From assembly GCF_002282895.1 (NCBI RefSeq), contig NZ_NRRB01000005.1, positions 1-64,000 on the forward strand: DNA of 64,000 bases. The letters run 5' to 3'. This DNA comes from Paraferrimonas haliotis (GTDB lineage Bacteria > Pseudomonadota > Gammaproteobacteria > Enterobacterales > Shewanellaceae). The notes beneath the pieces were generated by a model, which was given only the letters and a program-made list of their open reading frames with translations, was not told where the DNA came from and made no database searches. Below, piece by piece: positions 8,100-17,292 of the stretch. How positions within the stretch are numbered: the first letter of the stretch is position 1; every line of letters starts with the position of its first letter. The position numbers and the translations under genes were made by a program.

Positions 8100-9389
8100 T
8101 TATGCCTGCGGTTGTGAATGGGTTTGCTTAATATCACCCTGTCCATCTTGGTTGAGCAGGTCGCCGTTAAATACATCAACATCGACCAATCCCTCGGATT
8201 TTCCTACAACCACAGCGGTCATCATGTCACCGGTTACGTTAGTGGCAGTACGTATCATATCGATAATACGATCGATGGCGGCAATAAAGGCGATGCCTTC
8301 TAACGGCAGTCCTACTGCATTTAAGGTAACGGTGAGCATTACCATGGCTGAGCCAGGGACGCCCGCAGTGCCGATGCTGGCAACCGTGGCGGTAACCATA
8401 ATAAGCAAATATTCTGTCCACGCTAAATCGATGCCATATAACTGGGCGATAAAAATTGCGGCAATGGCAGGGTAAATACCTCCGCAACCGTCCATATTCA
8501 TGGTGGCGCCCAGCGGCAGTACGAAGCTTGAATATTGCTTAGATACGCCCATGCCTTCGGTTACGCACTTATTGGACATTGGCAAGGTGCCATAGCTTGA
8601 GGCCGTCGTAAACGCCACAATTTGAGCCGGAAACGCTTTCTTGAAAAACGTAATCGGATTAAGTTTTGCCACGAATTTAACCAAGCCGCCGTAGACAAAC
8701 AGAATGTGAATGAGACAGGCTAAATAAATGGCGCCAATGAACTTCGCTAACGGCAGCAGTGTTTCTAAGCCATAAGCACCCACAACCCAGGCCATCAAAC
8801 CAAATACGCCAATCGGGGTAAGCTTTAACACGTATCGAGTGATTTGATACATGACTTCGGCGCCAGATTGAATGAAACGCTTCATAGGTTCGCCTTTTTC
8901 ACCAATGGCGTTTACTGAAAGTCCCACGAAAATAGCGAACACAATGATTTGGAGTACCTTGCCTTCAGCTAATGCGGCAATGGGATTAACCGGAATCATA
9001 TCGATAATGATTTGACTGAAGCTGGGGATAATACGCTCATTTACTTGCGCGGCTTCTAATTGCATGGTGGAGCCAAGATCAAGCCAAGTGCCGAGGCTCA
9101 ATCCAATGACTGACGCCACGGTTGCCGTAAACATAAACATTAATACGGTTTTAAACCCCAAGCGTTTTATGTCGCTGCCATTAGACAAATTAGTGAAGCT
9201 TACTGCGATGGCAAAAAACACCAAAGGCGCTACTAACATTTTGATGAGTGCGATAAAGCCATCACCTAATGGTTTCAGAGCGGTTGCTTGCTCGCCAAAG
9301 ATTACGCCAGCGCTCACACCGAGGGCAAAACCGAGCAATACTTTTTGCCAAAATGGCAACTTCCAAATCTTTTCAAACATTAATGTCAT
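8100..9389 (-). CDS. Dicarboxylate/amino-acid:cation symporter (SLC1/DAACS)
   Basis: This 429-aa membrane protein has the full SLC1 signature: the serine-rich tip of hairpin 1 (TTASSYGTLPMS), the TM7 Na+ site NMDG, hairpin 2 GTAGVPGSA, and TM8 DRIIDMIRTATNVTGD. The TM8 Arg in DMIRT is the residue that in GltPh-like carriers pairs with the acidic side chain of aspartate or glutamate. An acidic amino acid or C4-dicarboxylate substrate with Na+ or H+ is therefore likely. It is placed beside oadGAB, which makes Na+ motive force, but is transcribed separately. Confidence 0.9.
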   Translation of the reverse strand: MTLMFEKIWKLPFWQKVLLGFALGVSAGVIFGEQATALKPLGDGFIALIKMLVAPLVFFAIAVSFTNLSNGSDIKRLGFKTVLMFMFTATVASVIGLSLGTWLDLGSTMQLEAAQVNERIIPSFSQIIIDMIPVNPIAALAEGKVLQIIVFAIFVGLSVNAIGEKGEPMKRFIQSGAEVMYQITRYVLKLTPIGVFGLMAWVVGAYGLETLLPLAKFIGAIYLACLIHILFVYGGLVKFVAKLNPITFFKKAFPAQIVAFTTASSYGTLPMSNKCVTEGMGVSKQYSSFVLPLGATMNMDGCGGIYPAIAAIFIAQLYGIDLAWTEYLLIMVTATVASIGTAGVPGSAMVMLTVTLNAVGLPLEGIAFIAAIDRIIDMIRTATNVTGDMMTAVVVGKSEGLVDVDVFNGDLLNQDGQGDIKQTHSQPQA

Positions 9390-9662
9390 CTTTTTATATT
9401 ATCGAACCAATATGAATACCGTTAAGGCGAGCCAGTTTATCCGTCTATCTCAACCGAAACCATCTGAAAACCTTATAACATATACCGTTTTGATGGAACC
9501 TATTAATAGTATGTTAATCTTCCTGACAGCTATTGCTGTATTGTGGTTAGGTGTCGGTTAATAGGCGGAGAAAGGCTTTGATTTGTTACAGTTTGCGATG
9601 AACTCTTAATTAGGAAACATGAGGTTACAATTGAAACTTTTATTCGATGAGGTTCTTTAGCA
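9390..9662. other. Divergent intergenic region, no gene seen
   Basis: This 273-bp A+T-rich region lies between the divergent symporter and yqaA genes and must hold both promoters. I saw no convincing operator, RNA or small gene. Confidence 0.5.
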
Positions 9663-10106
9663 GTGTTACGGGACTTAATGAGCGTTGAGGCATGGTTAAT
9701 GTTCAGCGCGGCATTCACGGCGGCGACCATATTACCGGGTGGTTCGGAAGCGGTGTTGATTGGTTTATTGAGCCGAGTGCCGGATATGGCGCTGTTGCTG
9801 TTGCTGGTGGCCAGCCTTGGTAACACTTTAGGCTCGATGACCAGCTATTTATTGGGCCGACTTGGGCGCATGAAAATAACGCCGGAGCAATTACAACAAG
9901 CAAAATATCAACGGGGTGTTCGTTGGCTGCAACAGTATGGTGTCTGGGCGTTGTTAATGTCATGGGCTCCTGTTATTGGTGACGTACTGTGCATTTTAGC
10001 GGGTTGGCTAAAACTGCCTGTTGCACTAAGCTCCATTATGATATTAATCGGTAAAACAATTCGTTACAGCATAATTGTGGCGCTAACGCTGCATTGGTTT
10101 GGTTGA
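9663..10106 (+). CDS. yqaA: YqaA family membrane protein (DedA/VTT-like)
   Basis: A 147-aa protein with a conserved short core, ILPGGSEAVLIGLL, followed by LGNTLGSMTSYLLGRLGR and a C-terminal span. These are features of YqaA, a small relative of the DedA (VTT/SNARE-associated) membrane proteins. E. coli also has yqaA near gshA. The start is either GTG 9663 or ATG 9678 (MSVEAW); neither has a strong ribosome-binding site. A role in lipid handling is suggested for the superfamily, not shown here. Confidence 0.85.
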   Translation: MLRDLMSVEAWLMFSAAFTAATILPGGSEAVLIGLLSRVPDMALLLLLVASLGNTLGSMTSYLLGRLGRMKITPEQLQQAKYQRGVRWLQQYGVWALLMSWAPVIGDVLCILAGWLKLPVALSSIMILIGKTIRYSIIVALTLHWFG

Positions 10107-10128
10107 TTGAAAGAGGTTTAGACCTGTT

Positions 10129-12978
10129 ATGAAACTATGGATAGCGGCCGCCTTTATAGGCGCAGCAGTGAGCGGGTGCTCAGGCAATAACAATTCAGCG
10201 AACGCTGATGTAAGCAATTTGCCCGAGGGTATAACGTTAATTGAAAGCGTTAACAGTAACCCAGGTGGATTGGTGATTCCTTATGAAAAGTATCAGTTAG
10301 ACAATGGCCTAACTGTTATTTTAGCAGCAGACAATTCCGACCCCTTGGTGCATGTAGATGTTACCTACCACGTTGGCTCGGCTCGTGAACAAGCTGGTCG
10401 CTCAGGTTTTGCTCATTTATTTGAGCACATGATGTTTCAAGGCTCAAAGCATGTGGGTGACGATCAGCACTTTAAGATCGTGACAGAAGCGGGTGGCACC
10501 ATGAACGGTACCACCAATTCCGATCGCACCAACTACTTTGAAACCGTACCCAAAAACCAATTGGAAAAAATGCTGTGGCTGGAATCGGATCGAATGGGAT
10601 TCTTATTACCGGCAATCACTTCAGAAAAATTCGAGGTTCAGCGAGAAACGGTCAAAAATGAGCGGGACCAGCGCATTGATAATCGCCCTTACGGAAGAAT
10701 GGGAGAACGCACGGCGGCCGCATTGTATCCAGAAGGTCACCCTTATTCCTGGCCCGTCATTGGCTGGCCTGCGGATTTAGATGCCGCACAAGTTGACGAT
10801 GTACGTCAGTTTTTTGCCCGTTGGTATGGTCCTAATAACGCCACGTTAACCATTGGTGGCGACTTTGAACGCGCGCAAGCGCTGGCTTGGGTCAGCAAGT
10901 ATTTTGGCTCAATTCCAAGAGGGCCAGAAGTTAATGCCCAGCCCAAAACCATGGTAACGCTGGATGCTGATCGTTATATCTCAATGGAAGACAAGGTTCA
11001 CTTGCCGTTATTAATGATCAATATGCCAACCGTGTACGCTCAGCATGAAGATGAGGCGGCGCTGGATTTATTAGCAGGCATTATAGGCGGCGGTAAAACC
11101 TCGCTCTTGTATAAAAACTTGGTTAAGTCGGGTGCGGCGGTGCAAGCGGCTGCGAATCACCCGTGTCGAGAGTTGGCCTGTACCTTTACTTTTTACGCCT
11201 TGGCGAATCCAGCAGTTTCACCCAAGCTCGCCGACATGGAAACGGCCATTAGAAACTCCATCAAAGAGTTTGAACAACGGGGTGTGAGCGACGATGACCT
11301 GTTAAAAGCGAAAGTGCAGTTTCGTTCCAGTACAATTTTTGGTTTGCAAAGTGTTTCGGGTAAAGTGTCTAAGCTTGCCTATAACCAAACCTTCTTTGAT
11401 AACCCCAACCTCATTCAAACTGAGCTAGACCGCTACGATAGCGTTACCAAACAAGACGTGATGCGTGTATTCGAGAAATACATCAAAGATAAGCCTATGG
11501 TGCTGATGAGCGTGGTGCCCGAGGGAGCCACCAGTTTGGTGGCCAAAGCGGATAACTTCGAAATACCACAGCCGTTAGTAGCGACTGGCGCCCATGCTAA
11601 ACCGGTCGCTCAAGCCGATATCAAAGATAACTTTGACCGCTCGATTATGCCTCCGGCTGGCGACAACCCTCAGTTAACCGTGCCAAGCCTGTGGAGCAGC
11701 AAGCTCGATAACGGTATCGACGTTATGGGTACCCAATCTTCTGAGACGCCGACTACTGAAATTTTGGTTTACTTTGAAGGTGGGCACCGTCTTGAAAGCC
11801 TGGAACAAGCTGGCGTTGCTAGCTTAACAGCGGCCATGCTATCCGAAGATTCGCAACAGCGCACAGCTGAAGAGCTTACTTTAGCGTTGGAGAAACTTGG
11901 CTCGTCTGTAAGTTTTTCTGCAGGAACCACTAACAGCACGTTGCGGGTATCCAGTTTAACTGAAAATCTCGATGCAACCCTTGCCATTGTGCAAGAGCGC
12001 TTGTACCAACCTAGGTTTGCGAAAGACGACTTTGCTCGCTTGCAGCAACAAACACTGCAAGGGTTGCAACACAATCAAACCGATCCAAATTGGATGGCAA
12101 GAACCGCCGAGGCGCGCATTTTCTATGGTGACAATAACATCATGGGCATACCGTCCTCAGGCACCATGGACACCGTGAGCAAAATGACGGTTAAGCAGGT
12201 GCAGCAGTTTTATGCGGAACAGTATCAAGCGGCTAAAGCTAAAGTGGTGATTGTTTCTGATCTTTCCCAAGCAGCTATTGCGCCGAAACTTAAGTTTTTA
12301 AATGACTGGCAGGGCGGAGAGCCGGTTCAACTAACCCCAATGACCTTGCCTAAACTGGCGGGTGGTACCCTCTATTTAGTCGATAAACCGGGTGCGACTC
12401 AGTCGGTTGTCAGCCTATTCAAACGAGCCATGCCCTTTGATGCAACCGGAGAGTATTTTAAAGCGCGCTTAATGAACTATCCATTAGGCGGCGCCTTTAA
12501 CAGTCGTATCAATATGAACTTGCGTGAGGATAAGGGCTACACCTACGGCGCGCGTTCTGGGTTTGCAGGTAACCAAGAGGTAGGCAAATTCTCTGCAGGC
12601 GCATCGGTAAGAACGGAGACCACTGCTGCGTCTATCACCGAGTTTGTCAATGAAATCCGTGGATTTTATGATGCTGGCATTCAACCGGATGAGTTATCCT
12701 TTATGCGCTCATCCATAGCGCAAGGGCAGGCTTTACGATATGAAACCGCTTATCAAAAAGCCGGCTTTATCCGCCAAATTCAAAAGTATCAACTGCCGTT
12801 AGATTATATTGATCAGCAAGCCAACATTATTGCCAATATATCCAAATTAGAGATTGATGCATTGGCGAAAGAACAGCTTAATGTGGATGACATGGTCATT
12901 ATTGTGGTGGGCGATAAATCGGTGATTCAAGAAAGCCTGCAACCCTTAGGTTTCACGATTAAGGAAATGCAGCTGTAA
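10129..12978 (+). CDS. M16-family zinc metallopeptidase, lipoprotein
   Basis: A 949-aa protein with a lipobox AVSGC (Cys17) and two M16 units in tandem. The first has the inverted zinc motif in FAHLFEHMMFQGS (His96, Glu99, His100), so it is the catalytic half. The second, starting near residue 520, lacks HxxEH but keeps the substrate-side GYTYGARS motif. Such proteins form a clam-shell chamber that degrades peptides. The lipid anchor places it at the inner or outer membrane, facing the periplasm. It follows yqaA by 22 bp and could be co-transcribed. Confidence 0.92.
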   Translation: MKLWIAAAFIGAAVSGCSGNNNSANADVSNLPEGITLIESVNSNPGGLVIPYEKYQLDNGLTVILAADNSDPLVHVDVTYHVGSAREQAGRSGFAHLFEHMMFQGSKHVGDDQHFKIVTEAGGTMNGTTNSDRTNYFETVPKNQLEKMLWLESDRMGFLLPAITSEKFEVQRETVKNERDQRIDNRPYGRMGERTAAALYPEGHPYSWPVIGWPADLDAAQVDDVRQFFARWYGPNNATLTIGGDFERAQALAWVSKYFGSIPRGPEVNAQPKTMVTLDADRYISMEDKVHLPLLMINMPTVYAQHEDEAALDLLAGIIGGGKTSLLYKNLVKSGAAVQAAANHPCRELACTFTFYALANPAVSPKLADMETAIRNSIKEFEQRGVSDDDLLKAKVQFRSSTIFGLQSVSGKVSKLAYNQTFFDNPNLIQTELDRYDSVTKQDVMRVFEKYIKDKPMVLMSVVPEGATSLVAKADNFEIPQPLVATGAHAKPVAQADIKDNFDRSIMPPAGDNPQLTVPSLWSSKLDNGIDVMGTQSSETPTTEILVYFEGGHRLESLEQAGVASLTAAMLSEDSQQRTAEELTLALEKLGSSVSFSAGTTNSTLRVSSLTENLDATLAIVQERLYQPRFAKDDFARLQQQTLQGLQHNQTDPNWMARTAEARIFYGDNNIMGIPSSGTMDTVSKMTVKQVQQFYAEQYQAAKAKVVIVSDLSQAAIAPKLKFLNDWQGGEPVQLTPMTLPKLAGGTLYLVDKPGATQSVVSLFKRAMPFDATGEYFKARLMNYPLGGAFNSRINMNLREDKGYTYGARSGFAGNQEVGKFSAGASVRTETTAASITEFVNEIRGFYDAGIQPDELSFMRSSIAQGQALRYETAYQKAGFIRQIQKYQLPLDYIDQQANIIANISKLEIDALAKEQLNVDDMVIIVVGDKSVIQESLQPLGFTIKEMQL

Positions 12979-13010
12979 CCAACCAGTGCTCACTTGCACA
13001 GCCGTTATTC

Positions 13011-13036
13011 GGGTTCATTTGGCGACAAATGAACCC
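13011..13036 (+). terminator. Terminator after the M16 peptidase gene
   Basis: Ten-base-pair perfect stem GGGTTCATTT/AAATGAACCC with loop GGCGAC, followed by GTTTCATT. The U tract is short. Confidence 0.6.
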
Positions 13037-13125
13037 GTTTCATTATCACGTTTCGGTTTTTCTTGGGAGACTGATGGAAAACTGATAAAGTGAGCTCGAG
13101 CCTAACTTAGAAGAGATTTAGCCAT

Positions 13126-14703
13126 TTGAATTCCTTGCAACAAACACTGTCACACTTGACCCGCCATCCTGCAGGTAAGTCCCTCACTGTATTGAGCCGT
13201 GGTATTGAGCGAGAAGCCTTACGAGTCGATAAACACGGCTTATTGGCAATGGATGAACACCCTAAAGCACTCGGCTCTGCGTTAACTCATAGCTCGATAA
13301 CCACAGATTACAGCGAAGCCCTTTTAGAATTCATTACTCCGGTTACCCAATCGGTTAATGAACTGATAGAACGTTTAGGGGACATTCACAAGTTTACCGT
13401 GTCAAAACTTGATGAGCAGTATTTGTGGCCACTGAGCATGCCTTGCCAAGTAAAAGACGTGGATAAAATTCCATTGGCTTACTATGGCGAAAGTCACGCC
13501 GGTAAAATGAAAACTTTGTATCGACAGGGGCTTACCCATAGATACGGCGCACCAATGCAAGTCATTTCAGGCGTTCATTTTAACTTCTCTATTAGCGATG
13601 ATCTGTGGCAAGCACTTCATGACATGCAAGGCAGCGATCTAACCCTTGAGCAATTTCGCTCAAAAGGTTATTTCGACATGATCCGAAATTATCGCCGCTG
13701 GGTGTGGGTGTTACCCTATTTATTTGGAGCGTCTCCTGCGCTTTGTGCCAGCTTTTTAGGTGATAAAGGCAGTGATATTGAGTTTAGTCGCATCGGCACC
13801 GGTACCTTGTATTTGCCCCACGCCACCAGTTTGCGAATGAGTGACTTAGGCTATACCAATAAAGAGCAATATGAATTAGGTATTAGCTACAACAGCTTAG
13901 AACATTATTTAGAGACGGTTTCTCGTGCCATACGAAAGCCTTCCAAAGAGTTTGCCAAGATAGGTGTGAAGGTTGATGGCGAGTACCGTCAACTTAACGA
14001 CAATGTCTTACAAATTGAAAACGAATTATACGCACCGGTACGACCCAAACGAGTCGCGAAGGGCAGCGAAACACCTTCACAAGCGTTAGCGCGCGCTGGC
14101 GTTGAATACATAGAAGTTAGAGCATTAGACGTTAACCCATTTACACCTTTGGGTATTTCTAAAGAGCAAGTACGGTTACTGGATTTGTTTTTATTAACCG
14201 CCTTGTTAACTCCTTCCGATGCGATTGATGCGAGTGAAGAACAGGAAATTCAGGCGAATTTGCAAAAGGTCATTAGCCATGGACGAGATCCGCAATTAAC
14301 GCTGGCTCGCGACGGTCAGGCCATTGGCTTATCACAGTATCTCGCCCAGTTGTTTGATAAATTCGCTGAGGTGGGAGAATGGTTGGACAGTCACAACGAC
14401 CGTCAACCCTACCAAGATGCTTTAGCTCGTTGGCGTCCGTGTGTTAGCGACCCAGCTCAAACACTATCGGGTCAACTATTAAGTCAGTTGCAGCAAGCGG
14501 ATGCACCGCAAAGCCATTGGGCTATGGCGCTTTCTAAGCAGTATAATCAACGCTTTGAAGCCTACCGTTACCGACGCTATACCGAGCAAGAATTTACGGA
14601 AGCGTCAAAACAATCCATCGAACAGCAGTTGCTCAAAGAACAGCAAGATCACGGCAGTTTTGATGAGTTTTTAAAGGACTATTTCAAAAAGGCACTGGGT
14701 TAA
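13126..14703 (+). CDS. gshA: Glutamate-cysteine ligase
   Basis: The 525-aa protein joins glutamate and cysteine in the first step of glutathione synthesis. It matches the proteobacterial GshA type throughout: GIEREALRVDKHG near the N-terminus, DYSEALLEFITP, SGVHFNFSI, and YIEVRALDVNPF. Length is normal (E. coli GshA is 518 aa). The apparent start is TTG 13126 (MNSLQQTL) with only AAGAGA upstream, suggesting modest translation. The next gene starts 7 bp after the stop. Confidence 0.96.
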   Translation: MNSLQQTLSHLTRHPAGKSLTVLSRGIEREALRVDKHGLLAMDEHPKALGSALTHSSITTDYSEALLEFITPVTQSVNELIERLGDIHKFTVSKLDEQYLWPLSMPCQVKDVDKIPLAYYGESHAGKMKTLYRQGLTHRYGAPMQVISGVHFNFSISDDLWQALHDMQGSDLTLEQFRSKGYFDMIRNYRRWVWVLPYLFGASPALCASFLGDKGSDIEFSRIGTGTLYLPHATSLRMSDLGYTNKEQYELGISYNSLEHYLETVSRAIRKPSKEFAKIGVKVDGEYRQLNDNVLQIENELYAPVRPKRVAKGSETPSQALARAGVEYIEVRALDVNPFTPLGISKEQVRLLDLFLLTALLTPSDAIDASEEQEIQANLQKVISHGRDPQLTLARDGQAIGLSQYLAQLFDKFAEVGEWLDSHNDRQPYQDALARWRPCVSDPAQTLSGQLLSQLQQADAPQSHWAMALSKQYNQRFEAYRYRRYTEQEFTEASKQSIEQQLLKEQQDHGSFDEFLKDYFKKALG

Positions 14704-14710
14704 TACTAGG

Positions 14711-15142
14711 ATGAGGTTTGGCATTTTTCTTAGCATTGCGTTGACAATGCTTAGTGGTTGTAGCGCCGTCTCGGAGCATAATAATTGCGGTATCATTGCG
14801 GCTTATCAAACGCCAGAAATGTCAAACAACCACTATCGAGTGTTGGTGACCGCTATTAATGGTAAACCGGTTATGTCGCGGCCAATGTATCAGCTACCAC
14901 CGGGCAAGGTATCGTTGCAGTTGGTTGAGTTGATTGATAGTGATGCGTTGACCTTGCAAGCTAAAGATCGACAGTTCATCAATTTTGAATTGGATATTCA
15001 GGCCAATATTCGTTATCACCTAGTGGCGCAATTCCCGCCGACCGAAGCGGCTCAAAGTTATTGGGAGCCGGTCGTGGTTGAAAGAGAAGTCTTTCATTGC
15101 TCACAAGAGCAACCCTTTGTACGGCAACAGCCCACTCCCTAA
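14711..15142 (+). CDS. Small lipoprotein of unknown function
   Basis: A 143-aa protein with a lipobox MLSGC (Cys17). The mature part is mostly beta-like, with LPPGKVSLQLVEL and a region on metabolising or presenting a peptide surface; three Cys lie outside the lipobox. It begins 7 bp after gshA and is probably co-transcribed. I do not recognise the family. Confidence 0.75.
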   Translation: MRFGIFLSIALTMLSGCSAVSEHNNCGIIAAYQTPEMSNNHYRVLVTAINGKPVMSRPMYQLPPGKVSLQLVELIDSDALTLQAKDRQFINFELDIQANIRYHLVAQFPPTEAAQSYWEPVVVEREVFHCSQEQPFVRQQPTP

Positions 15143-15166
15143 CCGTTTGCAAGACTGATAGTTGGC

Positions 15167-15193
15167 AAAAAAAGGGCGACTCACTGAGTCGCC
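15167..15193 (-). terminator. Minus-strand terminator with no known gene upstream
   Basis: The perfect palindrome GGCGACTCACTGAGTCGCC (15175-15193) has seven A before it on the plus strand. Read on the minus strand it is a hairpin followed by CCTTTTTTT, a canonical terminator. Both neighbouring genes are on the plus strand, so it implies a minus-strand transcript from this intergenic region, or works as a poor plus-strand terminator for gshA. Confidence 0.55.
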
Positions 15194-15250
15194 TTGGTAC
15201 CGATAATTCTGGTTAAACGCGGAGCTTTTATGTTCCGCAAGGGGAGGATA

Positions 15251-15319
15251 ATGATGAACGAAAATTCGGTTCACTTACTAAGACTAAGGTTATTATTGAA
15301 AGTTCCACAAGGCTGTTAA
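15251..15319 (+). CDS. 22-codon micro-ORF with strong ribosome-binding site
   Basis: ATGATG at 15251 follows GGGGAGG at 15241-15247 at near-ideal spacing. The frame encodes a short Leu/Arg-rich peptide (core VHLLRLRLLLKVPQ) and stops at TAA 15317. It could be a leader peptide or a small protein. I do not recognise it, and the call rests on the ribosome-binding site and the double start. Confidence 0.4.
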   Translation: MMNENSVHLLRLRLLLKVPQGC

Positions 15320-15467
15320 AATTTTTTCATTTCCGTTTCAAGGTGTTGATATCTTCAAGCAATAGCGCCGCTTAACTCACACGGATGAGTCCATACGCTT
15401 TACAGCTTGAACCCTTCAAGGCATGCTTTAGCTAACACCAATACTCCGATAATAATACGAAATCCCT

Positions 15468-16088
15468 ATGTCGAAAGTTAAATCTTTAGTTGCCGCGATG
15501 TTGGTGACCGTTTGTTTAGGTGGGTGCGCCACTCCCCCGCCAGCAGAGCCTGAAAATGTATGCGCCATTTTCAAAGAAAATCGCAGCTGGTATAAAGCGG
15601 CTAAAAATACCCGCGAGAAATGGGGTGCTCCCGAGCACATAACCATGGCCATCATGTATCAAGAGAGCAGCTTTAAACACAATGCTGCGCCACCCATGCA
15701 GTATTTTTTGGGCTTTATTCCAATCGGCCGAGCCAGTAGCGCTTACGGTTATGCTCAGGCAAAAACCATCACTTGGGACGATTACGTCAAAGAAACCGGT
15801 AATTCGTGGAGTAGCCGCAGTAACTTTTCTGATGCCATGGATTTTATGGGTTGGTACATCTATAAAACCAATGCCGTTAATAAAGTCTCTAAGTGGGATG
15901 CTTACGCCCAATACCTTAACTACCATGAGGGTTGGGGGGGCTACCGTCGCGGCACCTATAACTCCAAAGCATGGCTGGTGAATGTGTCAAAGCGCGTTGA
16001 CCGTCGTGCTAATCAGTATGCACAACAGCTGCAAGGATGCCGTAAAGACTTGGATCGTGGCTGGCTGTATCGCTTGTTCTTTGGTTGA
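15468..16088 (+). CDS. Lytic-transglycosylase-like lipoprotein
   Basis: The 206-aa protein has a lipobox LGGC (Cys19) and an SLT-type lysozyme fold: IMYQESSF carries the probable catalytic Glu, followed by SSAYGYAQAKTITW, as in the ESS and GLMQ-type motifs of soluble lytic transglycosylases. YLNYHEGWGGYRRGTY matches the later AYNxG-type motif. The short size makes it a minimal, membrane-anchored enzyme that would cut peptidoglycan glycan strands. It precedes xseB-ispA-dxs but has its own upstream region. Confidence 0.85.
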   Translation: MSKVKSLVAAMLVTVCLGGCATPPPAEPENVCAIFKENRSWYKAAKNTREKWGAPEHITMAIMYQESSFKHNAAPPMQYFLGFIPIGRASSAYGYAQAKTITWDDYVKETGNSWSSRSNFSDAMDFMGWYIYKTNAVNKVSKWDAYAQYLNYHEGWGGYRRGTYNSKAWLVNVSKRVDRRANQYAQQLQGCRKDLDRGWLYRLFFG

Positions 16089-16141
16089 CCGCTAGTCGAC
16101 CTTAGGATACCTTTTGAGCCAATCCCTAAAAGGAGTTGAGT

Positions 16142-16375
16142 GTGACCGAAAGCAAAGACGAAATAAAGTTTGAACAAGCGCTATCTGAATTAGAAACCAT
16201 AGTGCAAAATCTCGAGCAAGGAAATATTCCGCTGGATGAAGCGCTGCAGCAATTTGAACAAGGCATTGCGCTGTTAAGAACTTCGCAAATGCGTCTCGAA
16301 CAAGCGCAACAAAAAGTATCAATATTGATGGGTGATGATGCCCAACTGACCGATTTCGATAAAGAGGGGCTTTAG
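16142..16375 (+). CDS. xseB: Exodeoxyribonuclease VII small subunit
   Basis: A 77-aa helical protein with FEQALSELETIVQNLEQGN and LDEALQQFEQGIALLR, the signature of XseB, which binds the large subunit XseA to degrade single-stranded DNA. The start GTG 16142 is six bases after AGGAG (16131-16135); a TTG at 16136 is too close to that site. The stop TAG shares one base with the ispA GTG, so the two are translationally coupled. xseA is not in the window. Confidence 0.95.
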   Translation: MTESKDEIKFEQALSELETIVQNLEQGNIPLDEALQQFEQGIALLRTSQMRLEQAQQKVSILMGDDAQLTDFDKEGL

Positions 16376-17274
16376 TGACTATCGGCGCCAGCGAGCTCAA
16401 GCAACAAATAGCTTCGACGCAGCAGCACATTAATACCCTACTGGCCAACACCATCGATAATTTGGTTGCGTTGCCTACGCCCTTAAGAGATGCGATGCGC
16501 CATGGTGTGTTGCTGGGTGGAAAGCGTGTTCGACCGTTTTTGGTGTATGCCGTTGGTGAGGCGCTGAATGTGCCTAAATCCGCTTTAGATAAGGCGGCAA
16601 TGGCCGTTGAATGCATTCATGCTTATTCGCTCATTCATGACGATTTACCCGCGATGGACGACGATGAGCTACGCCGTGGTCAACCCACTGTACACATAGC
16701 CTATGACGAAGCAACGGCTATTTTAGCGGGCGATGCACTGCAATCGTTAGCGTTTGAGTTGATCAGCGAACCCCACCCACACATGCAAGCACAGCAGCAA
16801 CTGGCGTTGGTGCAATGTTTAGCAAAAGCCGCAGGCTATGGCGGCATGTGTGGCGGACAAGCGATGGACATAGCCGCGACTGGAAAGGCCATCGATCTCG
16901 ATACCTTAATGACCCTGCACAAACTCAAAACCGGAGCGTTGATTGAATGCGCGGTTGAGATGGCGGTTATCATGGCGAACGTAAACGCAGACACGCAAGC
17001 GCAATTTAGGAAATACAGTGCCAATATTGGTCTGGCGTTTCAGGTTCATGACGATATTTTGGATATTATTGGTGATACCGAGCAATTGGGGAAACCGCAA
17101 GGTTCTGATCTAAAATCCGACAAAAGTACGTATCCTCAATTACTAGGACTTGATCAAGCGCAACAAACTGCCCAAAAGCTGGTGGAACAAGCACTAACAT
17201 CTGTTCGAGATTTGCCGTACAATTGCGACATTCTTGAAGCGTTCGCTATGTACATCATCGAACGAAAGCAATAG
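16375..17274 (+). CDS. ispA: Farnesyl diphosphate synthase
   Basis: The 299-aa prenyl transferase condenses isopentenyl diphosphate with allylic diphosphates to form farnesyl diphosphate. It has GGKRVRPFLVY, the first Asp-rich motif LIHDDLPAMDDDELRRG and the second FQVHDDILDIIGD. Length equals E. coli IspA (299 aa). The order xseB-ispA-dxs is conserved in gammaproteobacteria, placing farnesyl synthesis with the first enzyme of the MEP pathway. GTG start overlapping the xseB stop. Confidence 0.97.
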   Translation: MTIGASELKQQIASTQQHINTLLANTIDNLVALPTPLRDAMRHGVLLGGKRVRPFLVYAVGEALNVPKSALDKAAMAVECIHAYSLIHDDLPAMDDDELRRGQPTVHIAYDEATAILAGDALQSLAFELISEPHPHMQAQQQLALVQCLAKAAGYGGMCGGQAMDIAATGKAIDLDTLMTLHKLKTGALIECAVEMAVIMANVNADTQAQFRKYSANIGLAFQVHDDILDIIGDTEQLGKPQGSDLKSDKSTYPQLLGLDQAQQTAQKLVEQALTSVRDLPYNCDILEAFAMYIIERKQ

Positions 17275-17292
17275 CACACAAGCAGCCATTTT

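Larger units (their letters stand above)
15143..15467. other. 325-bp intergenic region with a palindrome and a micro-ORF
   Basis: The region between the lipoprotein and transglycosylase genes holds a 19-bp palindrome with a T tail only on the minus strand, and a 22-codon ORF with a very strong ribosome-binding site. A GCGGA/TCCGC hairpin lies at about 15220-15239, just before that site. No other gene was seen. Confidence 0.6.

Noticed and set aside
9064-9561. 165-aa plus-strand frame antisense to the symporter gene
   Set aside because: Overlaps the SLC1-type carrier, whose motifs are complete.
16092-16616. 174-aa minus-strand frame over xseB and ispA
   Set aside because: Both plus-strand genes are conserved in order and motifs; this frame has no signature.
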